Made by a program: the position numbers and the translations under genes. Below, in pieces: positions 1 through 9,045 of a stretch of DNA of 64,000 nt. The notes under the pieces are model-generated. The model was not told the origin of the DNA. It did not search any database and saw only the letters and a program-made list of their open reading frames with translations. The stretch lies in contig NZ_JACKZY010000001.1 of assembly GCF_020833685.1 (NCBI RefSeq), positions 186,001-250,000 of the forward strand. The letters run 5' to 3'. Every line of letters starts with the position of its first letter. Positions within the stretch are counted from its first letter, which is position 1. The DNA is from Nitratireductor sp. B36. Its GTDB lineage: Bacteria > Pseudomonadota > Alphaproteobacteria > Rhizobiales > Rhizobiaceae.

Positions 1-430
1 TATAGACGAGCGCGTTTACCTTCTCGCGTGCGGTTTCCTTGAGAGCGTGCGCCAGAACCTTGCCGATCTGCGTGTGGCCGCCACGGCAGTCAATCTTTGT
101 CATGAGCGTCTTCAACGCCTCTGTATCGCGCACGAAGCGCGAGGCGCGGCTTTCGCCAAAACCCCGGAAATAAACGAGTTGTACATTGAGCGAGCCCGCT
201 TTGCCCACGGCATCAAACATCTCGGCCTGAAGTTTGCAGGCAAGATCCCAGGTGGGTTGCCGGCTCATCGTAGCGTCCAGCGCAAGAATGAGCCGGCCGT
301 TGCCGGCGCCGCGCGCGGGCGCGAGGGCACGCGCCTGCCGCACAAAGGCATCGATGGCGCCCGATGATGAACGGGTGTCGGTGGGTTTTGTGTCTGCGCG
401 ACGCGGCGCGGGCGTTTTCTTTTCGCTCAT
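1..430 (-). CDS. VWA-domain protein, C-terminal part cut off by the window edge
   Basis: The reading frame runs leftwards from the ATG at 430 off the window, so only about 143 N-terminal residues are visible. After a polar, basic start of about 30 residues comes a hydrophobic strand followed by DATMSR, which fits the first MIDAS element (DxSxS, here with Thr) of a von Willebrand factor A domain. Further strands such as LNVQLVYFRGFGE fit the same fold. VWA domains bind divalent metals and mediate protein contacts. No signal peptide is visible, so a cytoplasmic location is likely. It lies 66 bp downstream of the DUF1489 gene on the same strand. The specific role is unknown. Confidence 0.75.
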   Translation of the reverse strand, partial: MSEKKTPAPRRADTKPTDTRSSSGAIDAFVRQARALAPARGAGNGRLILALDATMSRQPTWDLACKLQAEMFDAVGKAGSLNVQLVYFRGFGESRASRFVRDTEALKTLMTKIDCRGGHTQIGKVLAHALKETAREKVNALVY

Positions 431-496
431 AAGAAGAAAGATGGGCGTCCACAAACTGGTTGCAAGGCTCATCGCCAGCCTGCGCCAGATGAGACG

Positions 497-931
497 CTAC
501 AGCAAGCCGAGTTCTGTCAATTCGCGACGCAGTTCCAAAGGCATTTCTGCATCGTCCCCGGCGCTGCCGAGATCCTGTGGCGCATCCTTTGGCTCGAGAT
601 ATCGCCATCCCTGGAACGCGCGGCGTGGCTGAAACTGAGTGCGCACCAGTTTGGGCTCCAGCACCAGATGACAGCGCGACACACCTTCTGCATCACGGAA
701 CGGCCGAATGTCCAAAAGTCTTTGCCGACACTGCACCGTGCCCTTGATTACCCAATAGAGAGACCCGCCCTCGGTAAGCTCAGCCACACGTTTCGGCACC
801 ATGCGCGTGGTGTGAAACTGTTCAGCCGGCTCCCCCCGCGCCTGCTTTTCTCGAAGACGCAGCGCGATCCAGTCCTGCAATTGCTCGACGCTTTCGCAAC
901 CGACGCACAATTTTATGAGGTTGAGTGCCAT
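497..931 (-). CDS. DUF1489 family protein
   Basis: This 144-residue protein begins MALNLIKLCVGCESVEQL, the typical start of the alphaproteobacterial DUF1489 family. It continues with conserved-looking stretches such as GGSLYWVIKG, CRQRLLDIRPF and the C-terminal PRRAFQGWRYL. The family has no established function; the proteins are small, soluble and basic. The purine-rich GAAGG lies directly against the start codon, closer than a usual Shine-Dalgarno site, but the N-terminus matches the family. It lies between sdaA and the VWA gene, all on the minus strand with short gaps, so co-transcription is possible. Confidence 0.85.
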   Translation of the reverse strand: MALNLIKLCVGCESVEQLQDWIALRLREKQARGEPAEQFHTTRMVPKRVAELTEGGSLYWVIKGTVQCRQRLLDIRPFRDAEGVSRCHLVLEPKLVRTQFQPRRAFQGWRYLEPKDAPQDLGSAGDDAEMPLELRRELTELGLL

Positions 932-1002
932 CCTTCAAATGTCGGGCGCTGCCCGGCCAAGGTCAAGCACGATAGCCGCCCCTCCACAGCGTAGAACGCC
1001 GC

Positions 1003-2403
1003 TCAGCATTCCACGACGTTTACCGCCAGTCCGCCCAGGCTTGTTTCCTTGTAACGCTCGTTCATATCGACACCGGTCTGCCGCATCGTTTCGACTGCAG
1101 CATCAAGCGACACGAAGTGCGTCCCGTCACCTTTCACCGCAAGAGAGGCTGCCGTGACGGCCTTGACCGAGCCCAGGGCGTTGCGCTCGATGCACGGGAC
1201 CTGCACAAGTCCTGCAACCGGGTCACAGGTCATGCCCAGATGGTGTTCGAGAGCTATTTCGGCGGCGTTCTCCACCTGTGCAGGCGTGCCGCCCAGCACG
1301 GCGGCTAAGCCCGCCGCGGCCATCGCAGAAGCCGAGCCGACTTCACCCTGACAGCCGACCTCCGCGCCGGAGATGGAGGCATTGTGCTTCACGATGCCAC
1401 CGATCGCGGCAGCAGTCAGAAGGAAATCGCGAATGCCGTTGGCATCAGCGTCGACGTGGAATTTCTGCCAGTAACGCATGACAGCAGGCACCACGCCGGC
1501 CGCGCCGTTGGTCGGAGCGGTTACCACGCGGCCGCCGCTGGCGTTTTCCTCATTCACGGCCATGGCGAAAACGGAGAGCCAGTCATTCGCTGCGAGAGGA
1601 TTGGGGCGGTTCTGACGCCAGTCTTCTTCCAGCCTGTCATGCAGCTGCCGCGCACGACGGCGCACGTTCAAGCCGCCGGGCATGATGCCGTCCTGCGAAA
1701 GACCACGTTCAATGCATGCGTCCATGGCCTGCCAAATACGATCCAGACCGGCATCAAGGTCTGCCCGGGTCATATGTGCTTCTTCGTTCGCCCGCTTCAT
1801 CTCGGCGATCGATAATCCGCTTTCGGCCGCCATTGCGAGCATTTCGCGCGCGCTCGCAAAAGGGAACGGAACATCGGAGGCCTCAGGCTTTCTGGACTGG
1901 TTCTTCAGCGTCTGCAGTTCCTCCTCGGAAACCACGAAACCGCCACCGACGGAATAATAGATACGTCTCAGCAGGCGCCTGCCATCCGCATCATAAGCGT
2001 TGAATGCCATGCCGTTTGCATGACCGGGCAGAGCCTCTTTCTTGTCGAGCACGAGGTCGCTTTGCGGATCGAACTGGTACGGCTGATGTCCCGCCGGTCG
2101 GACCATCTTCTCGGCAGCAATCGTGGCGAGCTGTTCGTCCATGCGGTCTGGGTCGACGGTTAGAGGATTGTACCCAGCAAGTCCGAGGATTACCGCACGG
2201 TCCGTGCCGTGGCCCACACCGGTAAAGGCAAGAGAGCCATGCAGGCTGACACCTAGTCGGTGAACAACACTCCCGGCCGGGCGCGGCCAGTCGTCGCCGG
2301 CCACCTCAGCCAGAAAACGTTCCGCCGCTGTCATGGGGCCCATAGTGTGCGAACTCGAAGGTCCGATGCCGATCTTGAACAGGTCGAAAACGGAAAGGAA
2401 CAT
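1003..2403 (-). CDS. sdaA: L-serine ammonia-lyase (one-chain form)
   Basis: Deaminates L-serine to pyruvate and ammonia with an oxygen-sensitive 4Fe-4S cluster. The 466-residue product has the N-terminal beta domain signature ([20 protein letters not shown]) and the catalytic alpha domain with [20 protein letters not shown] and [19 protein letters not shown], whose cysteines supply the cluster. I chose the ATG at 2403 because it gives the family N-terminus [12 protein letters not shown] and has GGAG about 11 bases upstream; the frame stays open for 39 more codons but those look unlike the family. An intrinsic terminator lies 125 bp upstream, so the gene probably has its own promoter in the gap. 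Confidence 0.93.
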   Translation of the reverse strand: MFLSVFDLFKIGIGPSSSHTMGPMTAAERFLAEVAGDDWPRPAGSVVHRLGVSLHGSLAFTGVGHGTDRAVILGLAGYNPLTVDPDRMDEQLATIAAEKMVRPAGHQPYQFDPQSDLVLDKKEALPGHANGMAFNAYDADGRRLLRRIYYSVGGGFVVSEEELQTLKNQSRKPEASDVPFPFASAREMLAMAAESGLSIAEMKRANEEAHMTRADLDAGLDRIWQAMDACIERGLSQDGIMPGGLNVRRRARQLHDRLEEDWRQNRPNPLAANDWLSVFAMAVNEENASGGRVVTAPTNGAAGVVPAVMRYWQKFHVDADANGIRDFLLTAAAIGGIVKHNASISGAEVGCQGEVGSASAMAAAGLAAVLGGTPAQVENAAEIALEHHLGMTCDPVAGLVQVPCIERNALGSVKAVTAASLAVKGDGTHFVSLDAAVETMRQTGVDMNERYKETSLGGLAVNVVEC

Positions 2404-2527
2404 GGGCGAAGGCTCCGGATGTGGCCAGATGAGGAAATCCCGCAGTGTGCCCCTCTCGACAATGAAGAAGAGGTGCGCTGACACGACTGCGACATCGCAT
2501 GATGTAGGCGATTTCCCCAAACAAGCA

Positions 2528-2555
2528 AAGGGCGCAGCGATTGCGCTGCGCCCTT
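2528..2555 (-). terminator. Intrinsic terminator of the 43-residue gene
   Basis: A perfect 12-bp inverted repeat (AAGGGCGCAGCG / CGCTGCGCCCTT) encloses a 4-base loop. Read on the minus strand it is followed by TTTGCTTGTTT, an imperfect U-tract. It sits 40 bases past the stop codon of the small gene at 2596-2727 and before sdaA. Confidence 0.7.
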
Positions 2556-2595
2556 CGACTTTAAAGAACCGATGTTGTGCGGTTTTGCTGGTAAT

Positions 2596-2727
2596 TCAGC
2601 TTGCCGTTGCTACGACCGCTGCCGTTTCGGCGCCAATCAAGAGCCATGCCAGAAAGATGATTCCCGCAAGCCCGATCACTGCTTTGGCGGTTACGCCCCA
2701 GCAGGATCTCTCAACGCTATCGTCCAT
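2596..2727 (-). CDS. Small single-span membrane protein, 43 residues, unrecognised
   Basis: An ATG-initiated frame of 43 codons encodes a short polar N-terminus (MDDSVERSCWG), one hydrophobic helix rich in Ala, Ile and Leu at about residues 14-42, and no further domain. It resembles many small inner-membrane proteins but I do not recognise a family. GGGA about 6 bases upstream is a weak Shine-Dalgarno site. Support comes from the strong terminator just downstream on the same strand, which has no other obvious client. It could still be a chance frame. Confidence 0.4.
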   Translation of the reverse strand: MDDSVERSCWGVTAKAVIGLAGIIFLAWLLIGAETAAVVATAS

Positions 2728-2991
2728 GCATATCCCGTTTTTTCAATTCAATCTCCGAACGGGATGATCCCGATCGCCGATCTGTGGAGGCGGGAGATAC
2801 TCCTCCGCGCAGGCTTCTGCAAGTCCAAAAACGGCAAAATCGCGACCTGGAAAATGTTCGGAAACCCCAGAAAACGAGGGTTTTCCAGCATAATCAGGCA
2901 CTTGGGGCCATAAAGGAATTTTCAACAGATGTGGCAAAATGCGGACATTTTTGCTGCAACGCACCATCCCTGTGCCGGGAAAGGCCTCGAC

Positions 2992-3801
2992 TCACCGCGA
3001 GGAAGGCTTCGGTCCAGGAAAAAGTGCATCCGTTCTACCGGCCATTCGATAGGCTACGAGGCCGATCCATTCACGTATGCCAAGGGTCGTGTTTCGCAGG
3101 GAATCGAGTGCGTTGTCTTCCGCCAGACCCGGCTTTTCGTTGCCGGCTGTTTTGTAATCCACCGGCCAGGGTGTGACTGGAAATCCGGCTTTGCGAAACA
3201 CGCCCACGGCGCGCGGCATGTGAAAGGCTGAGGTGACGAGAAGCCAGGTCTCACCTGCGACCGGCTCAACAAGCTCTCTGGAAAAAACTGCGTTCTCAAA
3301 CGTGTCGCGCGAACGGTTCTCCAGAACAAGGCGCTCCGCTGCCACGCCAAGCGCGCTCAAAAGGCGCGGTGCAGTATCCGCATCGCCCTCCCCGGCGAGA
3401 AAAACAGCGCCCTGCCCTCCAGAGATCAAGATCCTGGCCTGCGGGAACCTGCGCGCGAGAATCGCGACTTCCACAAAGCGGTCGCCGCTGGCGTTCAGCT
3501 CATAGCCGCCCCGCGCCATATTGATGGAGCCTTCCAGCCCGCCACCCAGAACGACGATGCCATCAACCCTGTCCGGGACAGGCTCCGGTTTGTGAAAGCG
3601 ATCTTCCAGCGGCCCGAGCACCAGCGCTCCGAGCGTTGTCCAGGCTGAAAGAACGAGCACCAGAAGAGACAGGCCACTCGCTGCCAGCGAGAGGCGGCGC
3701 CAACCGAGAAATGCGGTGAGAAGCGACACCGCGATCATGATTGCGACCAGGCTGAGGGGCTGAAGGAACAGCCAGCCAATTGCAGAAACGAGATGGAACA
3801 T
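2992..3801 (-). CDS. YdcF/ElyC-type DUF218 membrane protein
   Basis: This 269-residue protein has two or three N-terminal membrane helices within residues 1-65, then a DUF218 domain containing GIVVLGGGLEG, ARILISGGQG, ENRSRDTFENA and VTSAFHMPRA. Members include SanA, ElyC and YdcF of E. coli, linked to envelope integrity and cell-wall precursor metabolism; biochemical activity is mostly unproven. The ISGG and SRDTFENA motifs identify the family. It ends about 260 bp from the 43-residue gene and its ATG lies 40 bp beyond the gatA stop codon, so it may be read through from gatC-gatA. Confidence 0.88.
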   Translation of the reverse strand: MFHLVSAIGWLFLQPLSLVAIMIAVSLLTAFLGWRRLSLAASGLSLLVLVLSAWTTLGALVLGPLEDRFHKPEPVPDRVDGIVVLGGGLEGSINMARGGYELNASGDRFVEVAILARRFPQARILISGGQGAVFLAGEGDADTAPRLLSALGVAAERLVLENRSRDTFENAVFSRELVEPVAGETWLLVTSAFHMPRAVGVFRKAGFPVTPWPVDYKTAGNEKPGLAEDNALDSLRNTTLGIREWIGLVAYRMAGRTDALFPGPKPSSR

Positions 3802-3841
3802 GGTGCGGCCCCTGTTCTAGGTCAAAACCGCACCATGCGAA

Positions 3842-5323
3842 CTACCACCACCTGTTCGGTGCAAAACGCCCTGCGGCCTGTTCGATCACATGCGCCGTGC
3901 GGAACAGTGTCTCTTCGTCGAATGGCTTGCCGATGAGTTGCAGTCCAAGCGGCAGGCCTTTTGGGTCGAGCCCGGCCGGCACAGCGATGCCGGGCAAGCC
4001 CGCCATGTTCACCGTGACCGTGAAGATATCATTGAGATACATCTTCACCGGATCGGACGCCATATCCTGATCCGCGATGCCAAAGGCGGCCGAAGGTGTG
4101 GCCGGCGTCAGGATGGCATCGACGCCCTCATCGAAAACCTGCTCAAAATCGCGTTTGATGAGCGTGCGCACTTTCTGGGCCTTGAGGTAATAGGCATCGT
4201 AATAACCGGCGGACAGAACATAGGTGCCGATCATGATGCGGCGCTTGACCTCACGGCCGAAACCGGCAGCACGGGTCTGCTCATACATGTCGGCAATGTC
4301 CTTGCCGGGCACGCGCAGGCCGTAGCGCACGCCATCATAGCGCGCCAGGTTGGATGAGGCTTCGGCCGGCGCGACGATGTAATAGGCTGGAAGCGCGTAT
4401 TTGGTGTGCGGCAGCGATATGTCCACGATCTCCGCGCCTGCATCGCGCATCCAGTCAATGCCCTTTTTCCAAAGCGTCTCGATCTCTTCGGGCATGCCCT
4501 CCATACGGTATTCCCGGGGAATGCCGATCTTCAGACCTTTGACTGACTGGCCGATGGCTGCTTCGTAGTCCGGCACCGGCAGGTCGACGGAGGTGGTGTC
4601 CTTGTCGTCCACAGAGGCCATCGATTTCAAGAGAATTGCCGCGTCGCGGACGTCGCGCGCAATGGGCCCTGCCTGATCAAGCGAGGAGGCGAAGGCCACC
4701 GTGCCCCAGCGCGAGCAGCGGCCATAGGTAGGTTTGATGCCGACCGTTCCGGTGAAGGCGGCGGGCTGGCGGATCGACCCGCCCGTGTCCGTTGCCGTGG
4801 CGCCCGCACACAGGAAGGCGGCCACAGCCGCGGCAGATCCACCTGACGAACCGCCTGGAACGAGATCGGCATTGGAGCCTTCGGCGCGCCACGGGTTGAT
4901 AACCGGACCATAGTAGGAGGTCTCGTTGGACGAGCCCATGGCGAACTCATCCATGTTGAGCTTGCCGAGCATCACCGCGCCATCAGCCCAAAGATTGGCC
5001 GTGACTGTGGATTCGTATTTGGGCTTGAACCCATCAAGGATGTGGCTTGCTGCCTGGGTGTGGACATCCTGCGTTGCAAACAGGTCCTTGATGCCGAGCG
5101 GAATGCCTTCCAGAGCGCCAGCTTCGCCCTTCGCGATCTTTTCATCACTCGCTTTTGCCATGGCGCGCGCCCGGTCATGGGTGACGGCGACATAGGCGTT
5201 GAGCTTGTTATTGGCGGCATCGATGGCCGAAAGATAGGCCTCGGTCAGCTCGGTGGCGGTGAAGGCCTTTGAGGTCAGCTTCTCGCGCGCTTCGGCAATT
5301 GTGAGTTTGGTGAGCTCTGTCAT
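3842..5323 (-). CDS. gatA: Aspartyl/glutamyl-tRNA(Asn/Gln) amidotransferase subunit A
   Basis: Subunit A releases ammonia from glutamine and feeds it to GatB, which amidates misacylated Glu-tRNA(Gln) or Asp-tRNA(Asn). The 493-residue protein carries the amidase-signature catalytic triad: Lys79 in GIPLGIKD, cis-Ser159 in [13 protein letters not shown] and nucleophile Ser183 in [10 protein letters not shown]. Length and motifs are normal. gatC lies 72 bp upstream on the same strand, the usual Rhizobiales order, while gatB is not in this window and is presumably elsewhere. An essential translation function is expected where GlnRS or AsnRS is lacking. Confidence 0.97.
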   Translation of the reverse strand: MTELTKLTIAEAREKLTSKAFTATELTEAYLSAIDAANNKLNAYVAVTHDRARAMAKASDEKIAKGEAGALEGIPLGIKDLFATQDVHTQAASHILDGFKPKYESTVTANLWADGAVMLGKLNMDEFAMGSSNETSYYGPVINPWRAEGSNADLVPGGSSGGSAAAVAAFLCAGATATDTGGSIRQPAAFTGTVGIKPTYGRCSRWGTVAFASSLDQAGPIARDVRDAAILLKSMASVDDKDTTSVDLPVPDYEAAIGQSVKGLKIGIPREYRMEGMPEEIETLWKKGIDWMRDAGAEIVDISLPHTKYALPAYYIVAPAEASSNLARYDGVRYGLRVPGKDIADMYEQTRAAGFGREVKRRIMIGTYVLSAGYYDAYYLKAQKVRTLIKRDFEQVFDEGVDAILTPATPSAAFGIADQDMASDPVKMYLNDIFTVTVNMAGLPGIAVPAGLDPKGLPLGLQLIGKPFDEETLFRTAHVIEQAAGRFAPNRWW

Positions 5324-5395
5324 GGAAGTTCCGTGAAAATCCCTGAAAATCCAGCGCCCCCTCAGGGCGCGATTGATTGGAAGCGGATGAGACTT

Positions 5396-5683
5396 CTATT
5401 CGACCACTTTGGGAACGACGAAGAAATTGTCTTCCGAGGCCGGCGCATTGGCGACGATATCGTCAGCCTTGTTGCCGTCGGTAACGCCGTCCAGGCGCTT
5501 CTTCATCGCCATCGGAATGACGGAGGTCATCGGCTCGACGCCCTCCACATTCACTTCGTTCAATTGCTCGACGAAACCGAGAATGGCATTGAGTTCGCCC
5601 GTCATGCGCTCGGCATCGGCCTCGTCAACGGCAATGCGGGAAAGGCGCGCAACACGCTTCACGGTATCGATGTCCACGGACAT
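5396..5683 (-). CDS. gatC: Aspartyl/glutamyl-tRNA(Asn/Gln) amidotransferase subunit C
   Basis: The 95-residue GatC stabilises the GatA-GatB interface. The sequence starts [19 protein letters not shown] and contains [22 protein letters not shown], followed by a C-terminal segment ending in VPKVVE, all typical of the family. The start at 5683 was chosen over a longer open frame because it gives the standard length and is preceded by GGAG at good spacing. It is the first gene of a gatC-gatA pair. Confidence 0.95.
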   Translation of the reverse strand: MSVDIDTVKRVARLSRIAVDEADAERMTGELNAILGFVEQLNEVNVEGVEPMTSVIPMAMKKRLDGVTDGNKADDIVANAPASEDNFFVVPKVVE

Positions 5684-5775
5684 GGTTTTCTCCAGGCGCT
5701 TATTGGCTGCGCCCCGGCTATAATCGGCGCGCGGGCGGCGTGCAACCGCCAACGCGCTCAGACGCACCGGATTTG

Positions 5776-6483
5776 CTAAAGAGATATGCTCTCGCCGACT
5801 TTGAGCGAGGGCACGTTCACGCCCGATCCTTCCATGCCGTCGATGAATTTCTGCGCCGTCTGATCGATAATCGGGAAAGAGCCGAAATGGCAGGGAAGAA
5901 CCGTCTCGAACTTGAAGTAGCGACGGCAGGCAAGGGCAGCCACCGCCCCTCCCATGGTGAAGCGATCACCGACGGGCACCAGACCGATTTCAGGCTGATG
6001 CAACTCGTGAATCAGCGCCATGTCGCTAAAGATGTCTGTGTCGCCCATATGGTAGAGCGTCTTTTCGCTGGGAAAATGGAGCACCAGACCCGCAGGGTTC
6101 CCGAGATAGGTATTTGTGCCGCCCTCGCCTGAGGAAGAGGAGGAATGCTGCGCGTTGACAAAGGTGGTTGTAAAACCGCCGCAATCGACCGTGCCGCCAT
6201 GATTGCCAGGGTTGATCCGATCCTGGTCGACGCCTCTGCCAACCAAAAACATGCAGATCTCAAAATTGGCGACGAGCATGGCGCCTGTCTTTTTAAGAAT
6301 TTCGACGGCATCGCCGATGTGATCGTCATGGCCATGGGTCAGCAGCACATGGGTCACGCCTTCCGCCGGCTCCTCCCATCCACCATTCCAGGAGGGGTTG
6401 CCGCTCAGAAACGGGTCGATCAGGATGTGAGCGTCACCCGCATCCACGCGGAATGCCGAATGGCCATACCAGGTCAGCTTCAT
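5776..6483 (-). CDS. UPF0173 metal-dependent hydrolase (metallo-beta-lactamase fold)
   Basis: A 235-residue cytoplasmic protein of the metallo-beta-lactamase superfamily, UPF0173 (YtkL-like) branch. It starts [14 protein letters not shown], has [11 protein letters not shown], and the metal-binding [10 protein letters not shown] (HxHxDH) near residue 53, with later metal ligands expected around [10 protein letters not shown] and LPCHFGSFP. The substrate of this family is not established. AGGAGGA lies 10 bases upstream of the ATG. It is divergent from ruvX across a 124-bp gap and ends 92 bp before gatC, so it may lead a hydrolase-gatC-gatA unit. Confidence 0.9.
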   Translation of the reverse strand: MKLTWYGHSAFRVDAGDAHILIDPFLSGNPSWNGGWEEPAEGVTHVLLTHGHDDHIGDAVEILKKTGAMLVANFEICMFLVGRGVDQDRINPGNHGGTVDCGGFTTTFVNAQHSSSSSGEGGTNTYLGNPAGLVLHFPSEKTLYHMGDTDIFSDMALIHELHQPEIGLVPVGDRFTMGGAVAALACRRYFKFETVLPCHFGSFPIIDQTAQKFIDGMEGSGVNVPSLKVGESISL

Positions 6484-6607
6484 GGGATTGTCCTCCTTGT
6501 TTTCTAACGCGCAGCGCTCTGAAGGGCGGCTATCGCGTATCGGCTGCTTTCCGTGTAACCGGTGCGGCGCTAAAACGATCCCTCAGTCCTAATCGGAGAA
6601 GATAGTT

Positions 6608-7093
6608 TTGTCAGTGGTTGACCTGCAGGAACTCCCCGCTTTTCTCAAAGCAGGCCAGACACTGGCCGGCCTCGATCTGGGCACCAAGACCATCGGGCTT
6701 TCAGTCTCCGATCGCGGCCTGTCCCTTGCCACACCGCGACAGGTGATCATGCGCAGGAAGTTCACCCAGGATGCAGAAGCACTGATTGCGGCTTTCGAGC
6801 GCGACAATGTGGGCGGGATTGTCATCGGCCTGCCGGTGAACATGGACGGAAGCGAAGGACCGCGTGCGCAGTCAACGCGTGCCTTCATCCGCAATCTCGA
6901 GCGGCTTACCGACCTTCCCGCCGCCTTCTGGGACGAGCGCATGTCGACCGTCGCTGCCGAGCGCGCCCTTCTGGAGATGGATGTGTCACGCAAGAAAAGG
7001 GCGGAGCGGATCGATTCGGCCGCCGCCGCCTTCATTCTTCAGGGTGCGCTTGACAGGTTGCGCACTTCCGGAGCTGCCTCCCCCGAGCGATAA
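6608..7093 (+). CDS. ruvX: Putative pre-16S rRNA nuclease / Holliday junction resolvase-like RuvX (YqgF)
   Basis: A 161-residue RNase H-fold nuclease. [13 protein letters not shown] near residue 23 supplies the first catalytic Asp, [16 protein letters not shown] the second strand with its conserved Pro-Asn-Asp/Met region, and [14 protein letters not shown] the Asp/Glu pair. YqgF is known to take part in 16S rRNA 5' maturation in E. coli, and a resolvase role has been proposed. The start is TTG at 6608, 9 bases after GGAGAA; GTG at 6614 is the alternative but is spaced too far. Its last 55 bases overlap the 3' end of the DUF6105 gene on the other strand. Confidence 0.92.
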   Translation: MSVVDLQELPAFLKAGQTLAGLDLGTKTIGLSVSDRGLSLATPRQVIMRRKFTQDAEALIAAFERDNVGGIVIGLPVNMDGSEGPRAQSTRAFIRNLERLTDLPAAFWDERMSTVAAERALLEMDVSRKKRAERIDSAAAAFILQGALDRLRTSGAASPER

Positions 7094-7371
7094 GCGGAGC
7101 GCTTCTCCTTGAACCAGGCCCAGAGGGCGCGCCGGCGTCGGAACGCGATGATGGCCAGAAGGATGACGCTGTCGAGCAAGCAGGCGCGGGCGACCATGCC
7201 TGGAATGATGGTCGGATCGATGCCCAGGATATTGCCATAGATCCGAAACAGCAGATCATTCATCTCGCGGCTGAAAAAACTCAGGCCGAAATTGATGTCA
7301 TGGTAGGAAAGTCCGTACCATCCCCAGAACAGGCCGAGCGGGAGCGCCCAGAAGATCAGCAGATAACGCAT
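7039..7371 (-). CDS. DUF6105 family membrane protein
   Basis: A 110-residue protein starting [23 protein letters not shown], with one N-terminal membrane helix, an amphipathic middle ([15 protein letters not shown]) and a second helix around [18 protein letters not shown], then a basic cytoplasmic tail. I recognise the rhizobial DUF6105 family, whose function is unknown. The ATG at 7371 overlaps the stop codon of the preceding gene (TAATG) and has GGAG upstream, pointing to translational coupling. Its 3' end lies antisense to the last 55 bases of ruvX. Confidence 0.75.
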   Translation of the reverse strand: MRYLLIFWALPLGLFWGWYGLSYHDINFGLSFFSREMNDLLFRIYGNILGIDPTIIPGMVARACLLDSVILLAIIAFRRRRALWAWFKEKRSAYRSGEAAPEVRNLSSAP

Positions 7372-7943
7372 TACGGGCTCCAATGATCGTTGGCGGGCGG
7401 CGCGATGTGCAGCCGCTGTCTTCGGGCAACACGCGTTGCCATTGCATCATGTGCGGCGTCGATAATCTGCAGTGTCGAGACACGGGACATGGGCGACGTG
7501 GCCGGCACAGATCTTTCCTGTTCGGCAAAGGCCTCTTCCCGACGCAGCACAAGATGAGTCGCCAGAACAGCGAGGAATTTTATCGTTGTGGGGGTGGAGG
7601 GCGAGAAGGCGGCTGCATTTGCAGCAACCCCGGAATGAAACACGTCAACAAGCAGCATGACCAGAGCCGCCGCACAGGCAAGGCCTGCGACATTTGCCGT
7701 CTCGCGCCTGTCACCGTTTTCGAGCACGGATACGAGGAAGGTCCATATGAACAGCGCAGCAACCAGCGCTTTGCCCAACACGATTCCAAGATGGCCCAAG
7801 AACATCGTGAATTGCCAAGCCCCAGTCCCCCCCGAAGAAACGGTCGGCACAACAATGCCTTCGACCTGCGCGGCTGACCACGAAGCCAAGCCGAAAATGA
7901 CGGCCCAGTAGACAGACAGAAGGATTGAAAATGTGCGGTTCAT
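7371..7943 (-). CDS. Hypothetical membrane protein, four predicted helices
   Basis: This 190-residue product has hydrophobic segments near residues 5-25, 48-70, 82-102 and 117-135, then a polar C-terminal tail ending in PANDHWSP. I do not recognise a family. The start at 7943 (MNRTFSILLSVYWA) was chosen because the first hydrophobic helix begins directly after it; the longer frame adds 21 unlikely residues. It is translationally coupled to the following DUF6105 gene through a TAATG overlap, so the two probably act together in the inner membrane. It is divergent from the AEC transporter across 163 bp. Confidence 0.6.
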   Translation of the reverse strand: MNRTFSILLSVYWAVIFGLASWSAAQVEGIVVPTVSSGGTGAWQFTMFLGHLGIVLGKALVAALFIWTFLVSVLENGDRRETANVAGLACAAALVMLLVDVFHSGVAANAAAFSPSTPTTIKFLAVLATHLVLRREEAFAEQERSVPATSPMSRVSTLQIIDAAHDAMATRVARRQRLHIAPPANDHWSP

Positions 7944-8106
7944 GACTCTCGTTCCCGGATGAAAGTCACACTGAACCGCCGCAAATCTCCCTGCAACGCT
8001 TACCAATCATTAAGGTTAACTTTCACATGTGCGGAGAGCGGCCCTCCGGCTTTACAGACTTGTGGCCGGCCACTAGCAATAAGATCCCTTCTCTTGCCGG
8101 TTTCCC

Positions 8107-9045
8107 ATGTTCGCGATCTTCGAAAGCACCCTGCCGATTTTCCTGCTCATCATCGCAGGAAATGCGCTACGGCGGACGCCGCTTATCAGCGACGATACCT
8201 GGCCGGGACTGGAGCAGCTTTGCTACTGGTTCCTTTATCCGGCGCTGCTTTTCATCACCATTGCCAATGCGGACTTTTCAAAACTGAGGCTAGACGCCCT
8301 GCTTGGGGCCCTGGTGGTTTCGGTTCTCGGGATGATCCTTCTGGTGCTGGCCTTGTGGCCTGCTCTGAAAGCGAGCGGATTGATCAAGCACAGTCAATAC
8401 TCCTCGCTCTTCCAGACCGCAGTTCGATGGAACGGCTTCATGGCGCTGGCGGTTGCCCAGAAGCTCTTTCCTCCTGAAGGTGCGGCCGTGGTCGCACTTG
8501 TGATGGCGACAATCATCATCCCCATCAACATCGCGTCGGTGTTCGTGGTCACACGCTTCGCCGACGGTAGTGCATCCTGGTCCAAGGTCCTTCTGGATGT
8601 CGTGCGGAACCCGTTGATTCTGGCGGCGGCGGCAGCGGTGGTGCTGAGATTTTTGCCCTTCGGCCTCTACCCGCCCTTGAACGAGACACTGGACCTCGTC
8701 GGTCGCGCCGCGCTCGGAATGGGGCTTTTGACCATCGGCGCCAGCCTGCGTCCGGGCGATTTCCTCGCTGCACCGGCAGCCTTGTGGACGTCTGCCTTCT
8801 TGAAACTGATTTTCTTTCCGGCCCTCATGATATCGATGGCGCTCGCTTTTGGCGTCACCGGGCCGGCCCTCGACTATCTGGCGCTTTGTGCGGCGGTTCC
8901 CACAGCCATGAACGGCTATCTTCTCGCGCGGCAGCTCGGAGGCGATGCGCCACTTTACGCAAGCATCACCACGCTGCAGACGGCGCTCGCCTTCTTCACG
9001 ATACCGCTTGTTCTAACGGTTGTTGCTCAGCTCGCCTCCGGATAA
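8107..9045 (+). CDS. AEC family transporter (auxin efflux carrier type)
   Basis: A 312-residue inner-membrane protein with about ten hydrophobic helices, beginning MFAIFESTLPIFLLIIAGNALRR, as in bacterial AEC (membrane transport) proteins such as MdcF or YfdV. It shows the family features LCYWFLYPALLFITIANAD, the mid-protein polar break and the C-terminal PTAMNGYLLARQLGGD half. Substrates in bacteria are mostly small carboxylates, but none can be assigned here. Its last 19 bases overlap the 3' end of the convergent acyl-CoA dehydrogenase gene, leaving no room for a separate terminator. Confidence 0.88.
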   Translation: MFAIFESTLPIFLLIIAGNALRRTPLISDDTWPGLEQLCYWFLYPALLFITIANADFSKLRLDALLGALVVSVLGMILLVLALWPALKASGLIKHSQYSSLFQTAVRWNGFMALAVAQKLFPPEGAAVVALVMATIIIPINIASVFVVTRFADGSASWSKVLLDVVRNPLILAAAAAVVLRFLPFGLYPPLNETLDLVGRAALGMGLLTIGASLRPGDFLAAPAALWTSAFLKLIFFPALMISMALAFGVTGPALDYLALCAAVPTAMNGYLLARQLGGDAPLYASITTLQTALAFFTIPLVLTVVAQLASG

